From positions 1 to 38,953 of the forward strand of contig SEIO01000029.1 of NCBI GenBank assembly GCA_004145795.1: a stretch of 38,953 nucleotides of DNA. Reading direction: 5' to 3'. Shown in pieces: positions 31,253 through 38,953 of the stretch. This stretch comes from Lentibacillus lipolyticus (GTDB taxonomy: Bacteria; Bacillota; Bacilli; Bacillales; Amphibacillaceae). Under the pieces are notes generated by a model, which had not been told where the DNA came from, searched no databases, and saw only the letters and a program-made list of their open reading frames with translations. How positions within the stretch are numbered: position 1 is the first letter of the stretch; each line of letters starts with the position of its first letter. Made by a program: the position numbers and the translations under genes.

Positions 31253-31696
31253 ATGAATCAATTCATGTCCAAAGGCATGCCCACCTTCATTGAAAGGGAA
31301 CTTGAAATTATTGATGAGCTCGTCAAGCCTAAGCTGAAAAAGAGTTCCAAGTATATGTTCGTTGCCATTCCATTACTGAGTATTTCCATCATTAATCTAT
31401 TTTTCATGCTTGTTATTAATGGCTATACACAAGATATGCTGATGACCATTGGCGTTTATGCCCTGCTGGGTGCAATTGGAGCGGCGTTATACAAAGAGTC
31501 CAGGCATGTCAATAAAGAAATACGACAAATCGGGATGGACCATATTATTGAACGGATCAAGAAGAGCGAACATGTCAACGACTATACAAAAGATAAATAT
31601 ATTCAAAGCGTCAAGGCCAAGCCGAAGTTCAGTATGCAAACTTTTTTCAACTTTTTATCCGAGGAGCATCAGCGAAAACAAAGGATGGAAGACTAA
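31253..31696 (+). CDS. DUF5392-like membrane protein (YwnF type)
   Basis: This 147-aa protein has an N-terminal charged helix (FIERELEIIDELVKPKLKKS), two close membrane helices (about 33-53 and 61-78; YMFVAIPLLSISIINLFFML and IGVYALLGAIGAALY), and a basic helical cytoplasmic part (IGMDHIIERIKKSEHVNDYT). The arrangement resembles B. subtilis YwnF (DUF5392), from memory. The start at 31253 has GAGGAGCGG somewhat far upstream. It has its own promoter, a leader with an internal terminator and a strong final terminator. Function unknown. Confidence 0.65.
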   Translation: MNQFMSKGMPTFIERELEIIDELVKPKLKKSSKYMFVAIPLLSISIINLFFMLVINGYTQDMLMTIGVYALLGAIGAALYKESRHVNKEIRQIGMDHIIERIKKSEHVNDYTKDKYIQSVKAKPKFSMQTFFNFLSEEHQRKQRMED

Positions 31697-31777
31697 TACT
31701 TGTGGAGAACCTTAAAATAGAAACCAGCACACTTTCTATGGAGAAAATATACAATCAGATATGGTTTAACCATTAAT

Positions 31778-31816
31778 AAAACGCTTGGATAAATATATTT
31801 TATCCAAGCGTTTTTT
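31778..31816 (+). terminator. Terminator of the DUF5392-like gene
   Basis: AAAACGCTTGGATAAA (31778-31793) and TTTATCCAAGCGTTTT (31798-31813) are perfect 16-bp arms with a 4-base loop, ending in seven T. Confidence 0.92.
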
Positions 31817-32040
31817 GATACCCTGTTTTAAGTGATGAGTAACCGAATACGCTCCCCATCTTACAACTATTACAAAAAGCTGCACCACCTTAAGAAACAT
31901 ACAGCCATAAAAGCGTGGATTAACAGTATTACTGTCAACAAATGCAAAGAAAAAAGCATGATAAAACAGAAATAACTAAAAATAATCCCTTGCAAATTCA
32001 TCTTCCCTGCCTGTTTCCATCATGCTTCCATAGTGCTCGG

Positions 32041-32068
32041 TTGAATTTCCAAAAAAATTCCGTATAAT
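32041..32068 (+). promoter_or_regulatory. Promoter of opuD
   Basis: TTGAAT (32041-32046) and TATAAT (32063-32068), 16 bp apart, about 110 bp before the start codon. Confidence 0.6.
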
Positions 32069-32177
32069 AAAATACTAGAATTACGGCGAAAGGAGCGAGC
32101 TCATTCATTTAGAATTAATGCAAGGTTTACTTCCATAAACTTATTAAATTATGTCAAAATAATCTGAAGGAGGTTCC

Positions 32178-33668
32178 ATGAAGAAAGTTTCAAAAGTTTT
32201 TTACATTACAGTAGCACTAGTCATCGTAGCAGTCGTATTCGGTGCGACTTTTCCTGACCAGTTCGAACAAATAACAGGAAACATCAAATCATTTGTTGCC
32301 ACAAGATTCGGCTGGTATTACATGCTGCTTATGTCTGCATTTGTTATCTTTTCCATTTTTATTGCACTTAGCCCCTATGGTCAAATCAGGCTAGGTAAAG
32401 ATGATCAGAAACCTGACTTTTCAACACCAACATGGGTAGCTATGTTGTTTTCAGCCGGAATGGGAATTGGTTTGGTCTTTTACGGGGCTGCTGAGCCATT
32501 GTTCCACTATATATCGGATTCCCCGTCAGCGGAAACCGGATCTGGAAGGGCGTTTAAAGAAGGACTTACCTATGCCTATTTCCACTGGGGACTTCATGTC
32601 TGGGCTATGTACGGCATTACCGCACTTGCCCTTGCGTTTTTCCAGTTCCGGAAAGAAGAACCGGGTCTTATTTCCTCTACATTAAAACCGTTGTTTGGCG
32701 AGAAAATGAACGGTCCACTTGGGACACTTATTGATGTACTGGCCGTTTTTGCAACGGTCTTTGGGGTTGCGACATCACTTGGCTTCGGTGCTGTACAGAT
32801 CAACGGTGGGCTTTCCCATTTATTCGGTTTTGAGGTTGGTTTCACATCCCAGTTCATCATCATAACAACTGTTACCATTCTGTTTTTAATTTCAGCGTGG
32901 TCTGGTTTAAGCAAAGGGATTAAATACCTGTCGAATACCAATATGGTACTTGCAATCATTTTGCTAGTCATTGTACTGGCAGTTGGTCCTACATTGCTGA
33001 TTCTGAATATGTTTACAGAGACATTTGGATTGTATATCGATAACATCATCCGATCAAGTTTCCGCACAGCACCGCTAGAAGGTGATAATAGGGGCTGGTT
33101 GGATGCCTGGACGATCTTCTACTGGGCCTGGTGGATATCATGGGCACCGTTTGTCGGCATGTTTATTGCACGGGTATCCCGTGGACGGACCATCCGCCAA
33201 TTTATGACGGGTGTTCTCATTCTGCCGACACTTGTTGTCAGTGTCTGGTTTGCCGTATTCGGGACAACAGCAGGAGATGTGCAGAACAGCGGGGTTGATT
33301 TGACGCAATACGCGACAGAACTGGTTCTGTTCAATATGTTTGACCAGATGCCATTAACAATGATTTTGTCGATTGCAGCCATCCTGTTGATTGGGTCCTT
33401 TTTTATCACATCTGCCGACTCAGCGACATTCGTTCTTGGCATGCAGTCAACGTTCGGTTCACTTGAGCCGCCAAACAAAGTGAAAATAGCCTGGGGAATT
33501 GCCCAGTCGTCGGTTGCCCTTATTCTGCTGTATGTAGGTGGGCTTCAGGCAATCCAGAATACCATCATTGTCGCAGCGCTTCCGTTCTCTTTTGTAATGA
33601 TATTAATGATCATTGCATTATTTAAAGCACTTCACAATGAGTTGCTGCTGATAAAAGGTAATAAATAA
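32178..33668 (+). CDS. opuD: BCCT-family glycine betaine transporter
   Basis: This 496-aa sodium-coupled betaine/carnitine/choline transporter (about 12 helices) has the glycine-rich helix SAGMGIGLVFYGAAEPLFHY (about 92-111) and the tryptophan-rich WTIFYWAWWISWAPFVGMFI signature of the family, followed by ARVSRGRTIRQF. It matches OpuD of B. subtilis (512 aa) in layout. The start has an ideal AAGGAGGTTCC. The short C-terminal tail suggests little cytoplasmic regulation. Role: uptake of compatible solutes under salt stress; betaine rather than choline is inferred from the overall match. Confidence 0.93.
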   Translation: MKKVSKVFYITVALVIVAVVFGATFPDQFEQITGNIKSFVATRFGWYYMLLMSAFVIFSIFIALSPYGQIRLGKDDQKPDFSTPTWVAMLFSAGMGIGLVFYGAAEPLFHYISDSPSAETGSGRAFKEGLTYAYFHWGLHVWAMYGITALALAFFQFRKEEPGLISSTLKPLFGEKMNGPLGTLIDVLAVFATVFGVATSLGFGAVQINGGLSHLFGFEVGFTSQFIIITTVTILFLISAWSGLSKGIKYLSNTNMVLAIILLVIVLAVGPTLLILNMFTETFGLYIDNIIRSSFRTAPLEGDNRGWLDAWTIFYWAWWISWAPFVGMFIARVSRGRTIRQFMTGVLILPTLVVSVWFAVFGTTAGDVQNSGVDLTQYATELVLFNMFDQMPLTMILSIAAILLIGSFFITSADSATFVLGMQSTFGSLEPPNKVKIAWGIAQSSVALILLYVGGLQAIQNTIIVAALPFSFVMILMIIALFKALHNELLLIKGNK

Positions 33669-33680
33669 TAACCATCATTC

Positions 33681-33722
33681 ACCCGCTCCGGCACTTTTAT
33701 TGTGCAGGAGCGGCTATTTATT
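33681..33722 (+). terminator. Terminator of opuD
   Basis: CCGCTCC (33683-33689) pairs with GGAGCGG (33707-33713) and GCAC with GTGC inside it, followed by TATTTATTTT. Confidence 0.8.
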
Positions 33723-33762
33723 TTATGTCAGCACTTCAGGTAAATTACGATAACTGCCCGCC

Positions 33763-33946
33763 CTATAACTGAAAACACCCAAGTTTTACAGCCAGCACGG
33801 CAATGGAAAACCCCGCCAGCATTACACCCGGAAAGAAGTGGTATCACCAAACGCTTATACCTGTCCCATTTGTCCTTCCACGTTTTTCCTTGGCTGACAC
33901 CACGAATTTGGTGGGCTGCGTGAATAATATACAGCTCATCTTTCAT
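33763..33946 (-). pseudogene. Frameshifted small membrane protein gene after ykoF
   Basis: The ATG at 33946, behind AAGGAGGCA, starts MKDELYIIHAAHQIRGVSQG and reads on through KTWKDKWDRYKRLV. Near 33843-33845 one extra base (GTGATAC instead of GTGTAC on the minus strand) throws it out of frame. The shifted frame continues as YHFFPGVMLAGFSIAVLAVK then LGCFQL, a clear membrane helix, ending in TAG at 33763-33765. Without that base the two parts join into one protein of about 60 aa. The unshifted frame runs on to 33728 with poor composition. Either a recent mutation or a sequencing error. Its start overlaps the end of ykoF, so it is coupled to that gene. Confidence 0.6.
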
Positions 33947-34547
33947 CATTGCCTCCTTGATGGGATGGGCTGTTCACCGATATGGAGACAGTCATAACCG
34001 TATGTTCGGAGCCGCTTTCGACAGTGGATTGAAAGACGTTTTCCAGTCCGTCAAATATAGCCGCTGTTTCCCCATCCAGGCGGGTTGAATAATGCGCTGA
34101 ACGGACCGTGACATGCTGCTTCATCGCCTCAATTTGTTCATAGATGGTATCCATATAATCACTGCCACTCAGCGGATAAAGGGAAAACTTCGCTGCTGCT
34201 GGCTGCCGGATTTTCCTCACCACATCGTTATTCATCGGATCTTCATCAGCTGCCATGTACGCATCGCCTGTCGAGTCACCTGGACAACCATAGGAATAGG
34301 TAGCCTGGAATGCGACATGCTCTCCTGTCTTTGCCGCATGGAGAAAAATAGCCTTCGTCACATCAAATACATGCACCATCCTGCCACGGACTGTTGTCGT
34401 TACATCATCGGTCTGCATATGAACCTTTGATGTATCAGCCTCTGCCAAAGCACCTTTGATCACATCAATAAATTGACTAGTCATTGGATGAATAGAAAAG
34501 CTGGCTCCAAAAATACCGTAGGCGTAACAAGCTTGATTCGTCATCAT
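33936..34547 (-). CDS. ykoF: YkoF-family thiamine/HMP-binding protein
   Basis: This 203-aa protein has two repeats of the YkoF fold, each beginning with a sensitive strand-helix unit: GASFSIHPMTSQFIDVIKGA and AKFSLYPLSGSDYMDTIYEQ. Such proteins bind thiamine or hydroxymethylpyrimidine, and in B. subtilis ykoF is encoded with the ykoEDC thiamine-precursor ABC transporter. A TPP riboswitch with a terminator precedes it, confirming thiamine control. No ykoEDC genes are in the window; the next gene on the transcript is a frameshifted small membrane protein. Start at 34547 follows AAGGAGGAA. Confidence 0.9.
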   Translation of the reverse strand: MMTNQACYAYGIFGASFSIHPMTSQFIDVIKGALAEADTSKVHMQTDDVTTTVRGRMVHVFDVTKAIFLHAAKTGEHVAFQATYSYGCPGDSTGDAYMAADEDPMNNDVVRKIRQPAAAKFSLYPLSGSDYMDTIYEQIEAMKQHVTVRSAHYSTRLDGETAAIFDGLENVFQSTVESGSEHTVMTVSISVNSPSHQGGNDER

Positions 34548-34580
34548 AAATTCCTCCTTGGTTTAGCTTTAGTGGTAAAT

Positions 34581-34613
34581 AAAAAAACTGCATCCCCCAT
34601 GAGGAATGCAGTC
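34581..34613 (-). terminator. Riboswitch expression-platform terminator
   Basis: ACTGCAT (34587-34593) pairs with ATGCAGT (34606-34612), extended inside by further pairs, followed on the minus strand by seven T. It lies between the TPP aptamer and ykoF. Confidence 0.85.
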
Positions 34614-34658
34614 AATCAACTTGATATCGTAAAAACAATAAATACACCGATTCGACCG

Positions 34659-34745
34659 CACTTCCCCACGCCAGTATTATCCGGATCGAGTTCAAAGGGT
34701 CAGAACCAAACAGTTCTTCTCAGCCGAAAGACGGCTCCCCTAGTG
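34659..34745 (-). promoter_or_regulatory. TPP riboswitch (thi box)
   Basis: On the minus strand: CTAGGGGAGCC, then GGCTGAGA, GACCCTTTGAACTCGATCCG and GATAATACTGGCGTGGGGAAG, the conserved core of the thiamine pyrophosphate aptamer in the right order. Binding of TPP should promote the terminator at 34581-34613 and switch off ykoF. Confidence 0.96.
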
Positions 34746-34880
34746 CAACACATGCTTATGCAGTTTTCATTTTCATCCTATATCATAGATTGTAAGATTG
34801 TAAACCCTTCAACACCTTTGTATTGTCCATACGTTAACAAATTGGCTCCGAAGCCAAAAATTAAAATTTAAGTGAATTTA

Positions 34881-34908
34881 TTGACAATACGCGCATGTCT
34901 GCTATGCT
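34881..34908 (+). promoter_or_regulatory. Promoter of the aminotransferase-serA operon
   Basis: TTGACA (34881-34886), 16 bp, TATGCT (34903-34908), about 40 bp before the start codon. Confidence 0.7.
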
Positions 34909-34951
34909 ATATAAATCATATTCCAGTAATTGAAATGAAAGGAGAATCATC

Positions 34952-36106
34952 ATGCTCCCAGATCAGACATTATTGCGTATCCCAGGGCCGACGCCGATCC
35001 CGCCCAGTGTACAACAGGCAATGAACGAGCCAATGATTGGCCATCGCAACCAGGAAACGAAAGACCTGCTGCAGACAATCAAACCAAAATTAAAACCTGT
35101 TTTCGGCACCGAACAGGAAGTACTTATTCTTGCTGGCAGTGGCACTGCTGGACTTGAGGCAGCCGTAGTCAATGCTGTGCGACCGGGCGATGAAGCACTG
35201 GTCATTGTTACCGGCGCCTTTGGGGATCGCTTTGTGAAGATTTGTGATGAATACGGGATCTCTGTTCACCGCTATGATGTCCAATGGGGAGAAGCCATCT
35301 CCCCCGAAACAATTGCGGCTTATCTTGCCAACCACCCGGACATTAAGGCTGTTTTTGCCACATACTGTGAAACGTCTACCGGTGTTCTAAACCCGGTGCA
35401 GGAACTTGCACGGGTTGTCCACCAAAACACAGATGCACTATTTATTGTCGATGGCGTTTCTTGTGTTGGTGGCGTTCAGACAGAGATGGATGCATGGGGA
35501 ATCGATATACTTGTCACCGGCTCCCAAAAAGCAATGATGCTGCCGCCCGGACTGACATTCACTGCCGTGAGCGAACGGGCCTGGCAAGTCATTGAAAAAA
35601 ACGAACGACCGTCATTTTACCTTGACTTCAAACGTTACCGTGATTCATTGGCGAATAACTCTACCCCTTTTACCCCGGCAATCTCGCTACTGTTTGGGCT
35701 GAAACAGGTACTTACGTTGCTGGAAAAAGAGGGACTTAACCAGGTGTATAGGCGACATCAGCTAATGAAGGACATGACACGCAATGCATTCCGGGCACTA
35801 AACATCCCGCTCCTCACAGCGGATGAAGCAGCTTCGCCCACCGTTACAGCAATCAAACCGGATGACTTTGACCCCGAAGCATTACGAAACGTGCTGAAAG
35901 AGGAGTTTGGTCTGAGCATAGCGGGAGGCCAGCAGCACTTGAAAGGAAAAGTTTTCCGAATTGGTCATATGGGATACTGTTCACCAGCTGATATAGTACA
36001 GACCATCAGCATCATCGAAACCGCCTTACATAATATAGGAAAGTCTATTGAACTAGGCAAAGGAACCAGGGCAGCACAAGAAATATTGCTTAAAGGAGGC
36101 TTTTAA
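34952..36106 (+). CDS. Class V aminotransferase next to serA
   Basis: This 384-aa PLP enzyme belongs to the alanine-glyoxylate/serine-pyruvate aminotransferase group: RIPGPTPIPPSVQQAMNEPM, HRNQETKDLL, LAGSGTAGLEAAVVN, ATYCETSTGVLNP, cofactor Asp167 in LFIVDGVSCVGG and Schiff-base Lys193 in TGSQKAMMLPPGL. It ends 2 bp before serA, in the same operon. Because SerC is the usual partner of SerA, this protein may act as the phosphoserine aminotransferase; the family itself does not prove that. PucG-like ureidoglycine or glyoxylate transamination is the alternative. Start follows AAAGGAGAA. Confidence 0.88.
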   Translation: MLPDQTLLRIPGPTPIPPSVQQAMNEPMIGHRNQETKDLLQTIKPKLKPVFGTEQEVLILAGSGTAGLEAAVVNAVRPGDEALVIVTGAFGDRFVKICDEYGISVHRYDVQWGEAISPETIAAYLANHPDIKAVFATYCETSTGVLNPVQELARVVHQNTDALFIVDGVSCVGGVQTEMDAWGIDILVTGSQKAMMLPPGLTFTAVSERAWQVIEKNERPSFYLDFKRYRDSLANNSTPFTPAISLLFGLKQVLTLLEKEGLNQVYRRHQLMKDMTRNAFRALNIPLLTADEAASPTVTAIKPDDFDPEALRNVLKEEFGLSIAGGQQHLKGKVFRIGHMGYCSPADIVQTISIIETALHNIGKSIELGKGTRAAQEILLKGGF

Positions 36107-36108
36107 CA

Positions 36109-37692
36109 TTGTTTCATATATTAGTAGCCGACCCAATTAGCAAAGAAGGGTTGGACGTTTTAAGACAGGAACCGAATGTAATGGTCACAGATGAGACGAA
36201 CCTGTCCCCGGACGAACTGGAAAATAGGATCGATCAGTTCGACGCGCTTCTGGTCAGAAGCCAAACAAAGGTCACACGGCCGATTATCAAAAAAGCTTCC
36301 CGGCTGAAAATCATTGGCAGGGCTGGCGTCGGAGTTGATAATATTGACCTGGATGCAGCCACGGAACAGGGCATTATCGTTGTCAACGCACCGAACGGCA
36401 ACACAAACTCCGCGGCTGAGCATACCATGGCCATGATGATGGCACTTTCCAGACAAATTCCCCAAGCACATGTGTCGCTGCAGAATGGCAAATGGGACCG
36501 GAAAAAATATGTTGGCGTCGAACTGAAAAACAAAACCCTTGGGATTGTCGGGCTCGGCCGCATTGGTACCGAAGTCGCCTACCGGGCAAAAGGACAGCGG
36601 ATGAACGTCATAGCCTATGACCCGTTTCTGACCGAAGAAAAAGCAGAGCAGATGGGCATCGAATACGGCTCGCTGGAAGATGTCTTGCAGGGGGCGGACT
36701 ATATTACCGTGCACACACCGCTATTGAAAGAGACCCGGCACATGATTGATGCGGACGCATTTGCCAAAATGAAAAACGGCGTACACATCATCAATTGCGC
36801 CCGTGGTGGTATCATTGATGAAGAAGCATTATACGATTCGATTGTTCATGGAAAGGTAGCTGGAGCAGCTATTGACGTGTTGGAGGAAGAGCCATTCCAG
36901 GATCATCAGCTGCTGGAGCTGCCGGAAGTAATTGCCACACCACACCTTGGCGCTAGCACGGTCGAAGCACAGGAAAACGTGGCCATTGACGTCTGCCACG
37001 ATGTAATCAATCATCTGACCGGGAATATGGCCACAAACCCTGTCAACATGCCATCGGTCCCTAGTGATATTCTAAGTCAGATTGAACCATACTTTCATCT
37101 TGCAGAAAAATTAGGTATGTTCCTTATTCACTTAACAGATGAGGTGCCGGAAGAAGTAAACATTTACTATTCTGGTGAACTGTCCGATGTAAAAATGGCG
37201 CCAATCACTCGAAATGCCGTGAAAGGTCTGCTCAAACGACATCTCGGCAGCCATGTCAATGACGTGAACGCGCTTTACCTTGCTGACAGAAAAGGCATCA
37301 CCATTCAAGAAAGTCGGACATCTACCGCAAAAGGGTTTACCAACCTGCTAACCATTGAAATGAGAACCAAATCCGGTGTACGAAGTGTTTCCGGAACGTT
37401 GCTGAATGGCCTTGGCCCGCGCATTGTCCGGGTCGATCAATACAGTGTGGACGTCATGCCGGAGGGCCATCTCCTCGTCATCCACCACCAGGACCTTCCC
37501 GGCGTCATCGGAAAAATGGGAAGCCTTCTGGCCCAGTACCAGATTAACATTGCCACCATGCAAGTCGACCGGTCCAATGTTGGCGGCAAAGCAATCATGA
37601 TTCTGACCGTTGATAAATTTTTGGACAAAGATGAACTGGCCGGATTGAAGCAATTGGACGAAATCAGTGACGTGACCGCGGTTGATTTGTAA
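36109..37692 (+). CDS. serA: D-3-phosphoglycerate dehydrogenase
   Basis: It oxidises 3-phosphoglycerate to 3-phosphohydroxypyruvate, the first step of serine synthesis. The 527-aa long form has the NAD fold GIVGLGRIGTEV (145-156), AGVGVDNIDLDAA, CARGGIIDEEAL with the catalytic Arg, HLGAST with the catalytic His, an intervening domain and a C-terminal ACT domain (HLLVIHHQDLPGVIGKMGSL) that senses serine. The start is a TTG at 36109 after AAAGGAGG, 2 bp beyond the aminotransferase stop. The operon ends in a strong terminator. Confidence 0.97.
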   Translation: MFHILVADPISKEGLDVLRQEPNVMVTDETNLSPDELENRIDQFDALLVRSQTKVTRPIIKKASRLKIIGRAGVGVDNIDLDAATEQGIIVVNAPNGNTNSAAEHTMAMMMALSRQIPQAHVSLQNGKWDRKKYVGVELKNKTLGIVGLGRIGTEVAYRAKGQRMNVIAYDPFLTEEKAEQMGIEYGSLEDVLQGADYITVHTPLLKETRHMIDADAFAKMKNGVHIINCARGGIIDEEALYDSIVHGKVAGAAIDVLEEEPFQDHQLLELPEVIATPHLGASTVEAQENVAIDVCHDVINHLTGNMATNPVNMPSVPSDILSQIEPYFHLAEKLGMFLIHLTDEVPEEVNIYYSGELSDVKMAPITRNAVKGLLKRHLGSHVNDVNALYLADRKGITIQESRTSTAKGFTNLLTIEMRTKSGVRSVSGTLLNGLGPRIVRVDQYSVDVMPEGHLLVIHHQDLPGVIGKMGSLLAQYQINIATMQVDRSNVGGKAIMILTVDKFLDKDELAGLKQLDEISDVTAVDL

Positions 37693-37699
37693 TGACAAA

Positions 37700-37746
37700 A
37701 GAAAGGTCAGCATTCCTGCTGCGCAGGTGCTGACCTTTAATTTTTC
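37700..37746 (+). terminator. Bidirectional terminator between serA and the HAD gene
   Basis: AAAGGTCAGCA (37702-37712) pairs with TGCTGACCTTT (37728-37738), with an inner CCTGCTGCGCAGG palindrome. TTTTT follows on the plus strand; on the minus strand the stop codon of the HAD gene lies in the stem. Confidence 0.88.
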
Positions 37747-38534
37747 TCCTTCGTATGTCCCTTCACAATCGGCAAAAGCTCCCGTAAACGAGACAGTTCA
37801 TACGTCGGCACAATCTCTTGATGTTTGGTTCGATGATGATTGATCCAGGCGGACGGCACACCAGCGTCAGACGCCCCCAGAATATCGGTATGCAAGTTAT
37901 CTCCCACCATCAATGCTTCCTCTTTTTCTACGGATAACAGATCACACGCATATGCAAAAATGTCTGTAGCCGGCTTACCTTTTCCGTATGCTCCCGAAAT
38001 CACGATGTGTTCGAAATAAGGTTTTAGTTCTGGGGTGATACTTAATTTCGTCCACTGTAAATCAGGTGAACCATTCGTAAGCATTAGAAGCTGATAATCA
38101 TCGTTCAGCTCATTCAAAACCTCAAACGTTTCCTCATATACAAACTGCTTTGTTCTCCGCTCTTCCTGAAATGTCGCAGCCAGCTGTGTGCCCAATTTCG
38201 GATCATCTATGCCGAGTGCCAGCAGCCCTTCTGTCCAGACACGTTTTCGATACTCCGGAACCAGTTCTTTCAGTTGTTGAAATGATTCGCCCATATCGTC
38301 AAATGTGCCCCACAAACCTTCGAATGGACTGATTCCGATCATTTTTGTAAATTCATATGTATCATAGGAGGCAAACAGCTTGGGTGCGATTACCTGTACT
38401 TCTTTTTTAAGTACATCAGGATTGATGTCATAGGTTTGCGCAGCCAGCCCACAAGCAGCATCAAACGCTTCGTCAACACTTTTTTCATCCCAAATCAACG
38501 TATCATCCAAGTCAAACATGATTGCTTTCAACAT
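37737..38534 (-). CDS. HAD-family phosphatase, YsaA-like
   Basis: This 265-aa HAD hydrolase shows motif I FDLDDTLIWDE (nucleophile Asp8 and Asp10), motif II LMLTNGSP, the Lys of motif III in YGKGKPATDIFAYA and motif IV MVGDNLHTDILGASDAGVPS. A helical cap lies between motifs I and II (about 20-115). It resembles B. subtilis YsaA. A HAD phosphatase convergent with serA could supply phosphoserine phosphatase activity, but substrates in this family are hard to predict. Start follows AAGGTGG. Confidence 0.88.
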   Translation of the reverse strand: MLKAIMFDLDDTLIWDEKSVDEAFDAACGLAAQTYDINPDVLKKEVQVIAPKLFASYDTYEFTKMIGISPFEGLWGTFDDMGESFQQLKELVPEYRKRVWTEGLLALGIDDPKLGTQLAATFQEERRTKQFVYEETFEVLNELNDDYQLLMLTNGSPDLQWTKLSITPELKPYFEHIVISGAYGKGKPATDIFAYACDLLSVEKEEALMVGDNLHTDILGASDAGVPSAWINHHRTKHQEIVPTYELSRLRELLPIVKGHTKEKN

Positions 38535-38638
38535 CTTTGTACCACCTTTGTATCGTATTTGAATTTGTACAGTTCGGGGATTTTTCCACTACTATTTCTA
38601 TTATTCGCTCCGAACGTGCAAAGTTCCTTCTTCCATCC

Positions 38639-38815
38639 TTAATCCTTATCCAGATCGTCTTTGGGGTGAAATTTTTCTTCTTGATAACCGTGCTTTTGCT
38701 TCAAAAGTTTCCCTACCTCTGAATTGTCGATTCCATGCCTGACCGCAACAGTTATAACAAGGTAGGCTATGTATAACGTTATGACATAAAAGAAAATCAT
38801 CATCACTAATCCCAT
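38639..38815 (-). CDS. Small single-helix membrane protein
   Basis: This 58-aa protein has one N-terminal helix (MGLVMMIFFYVITLYIAYLV) and a charged cytoplasmic tail (GKLLKQKHGYQEEKFHPKDD). The ATG at 38815 has GGAGGAGGT at good spacing; a second ATG at 38821 is too close to it. It lies upstream of the HAD gene in the same direction with about 100 bp between. No family recognised. Confidence 0.6.
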   Translation of the reverse strand: MGLVMMIFFYVITLYIAYLVITVAVRHGIDNSEVGKLLKQKHGYQEEKFHPKDDLDKD

Positions 38816-38953
38816 GGCCATACCTCCTCCCTCAATAAAATAATGTTTTCTTAGAAATGCTTCGTTTTTCTTCGAATTTCTTTTGATTAATTGAAGTCCA
38901 TAGCGGTCTTTATTCCTTTTAATTACATCAAAGGATAAATATGGAATTTATGA

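Larger units (their letters stand above)
31697..32177. other. Intergenic region upstream of opuD
   Basis: This 480-bp gap begins with the terminator at 31778-31816. The middle (31820-32035) holds no frame or hairpin I can support. A plus-strand promoter lies at 32041-32068 and leaves an untranslated leader of about 100 bases before opuD. Confidence 0.6.

Noticed and set aside
34473-34871. 132-codon plus-strand frame
   Set aside because: It runs antisense over the ykoF start, its terminator and the TPP riboswitch, which explain the sequence.
36160-36714. 184-codon minus-strand frame
   Set aside because: Antisense of the well-supported serA gene; no ribosome site.
1-38953. CRISPR array, prophage, integrase or insertion sequence
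   Set aside because: No regularly spaced identical repeats, no recombinase or transposase protein and no terminal inverted repeats with target duplication were seen.

Overview
The window looks like a chromosomal segment of a low-to-mid GC, endospore-forming, probably halophilic or halotolerant Bacillaceae (Virgibacillus, Lentibacillus or Oceanobacillus-like; genus is inference). The pointers are a Spo0E-like phosphatase, SigL/RocR-type arginine catabolism, AdeR-Ald, CsaA, YrrN/YrrO, a BCCT betaine transporter, strong Shine-Dalgarno sites and several TTG/GTG starts. No rRNA, tRNA, CRISPR array, integrase or intact transposase was seen.

Layout. 1-4650: an AT-rich accessory tract, all genes on the minus strand, of small membrane proteins plus two modules made of a 65-70 aa XRE regulator and a membrane protein. 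4932-10453: mvaS, a DUF4163/DUF3298-type protein, a YfcE/YsnB phosphodiesterase, a large membrane protein, a DUF4349 lipoprotein and a small 52-aa gene. 10677-14805: glutamate dehydrogenase and rocD with a sigma-54 promoter and a divergent RocR-like activator. 14899-19167: a sirtuin, adeR-ald and a Spo0E-like gene. 19438-23450: glyoxalase-like and GlcD-like genes, then thiolase and 3-hydroxybutyrate dehydrogenase, with the 3' remnant of what may be a CoA-transferase gene beside them. 23598-25618: more AT-rich membrane proteins. 25887-28047: yrrN-yrrO (tRNA wobble uridine hydroxylation). 28220-30546: two paralogous zinc-ribbon membrane proteins around a padR-chrA unit. 30572-33668: csaA, a DUF5392-like gene and opuD. 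33763-34745: a TPP riboswitch driving ykoF and a frameshifted small membrane gene. 34952-38815: a class V aminotransferase with serA, a HAD phosphatase and a small membrane protein.

The most unusual signal is a short degenerate repeat (core close to GCGCCCGATTGTTTAA on the plus strand, often with a TGGCCC-type partner about 35 bp to its left, or sitting in a hairpin). I find about 14 copies. All lie in the AT-rich accessory tracts, all have the same orientation relative to the minus-strand genes, and most sit at or just after a stop codon, in several cases including it. This gives a cassette-like order of gene, repeat, gene, repeat. No recombinase is present, so any mobility is inference.

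The core genes form recognisable pathways: ornithine to glutamate semialdehyde plus glutamate to 2-oxoglutarate under SigL/RocR; alanine to pyruvate under AdeR and perhaps CcpA; 3-hydroxybutyrate to acetoacetate to acetyl-CoA with a possibly damaged CoA-transfer step; serine biosynthesis by SerA with a class V aminotransferase; osmoprotectant uptake; and thiamine or HMP binding under a TPP riboswitch.
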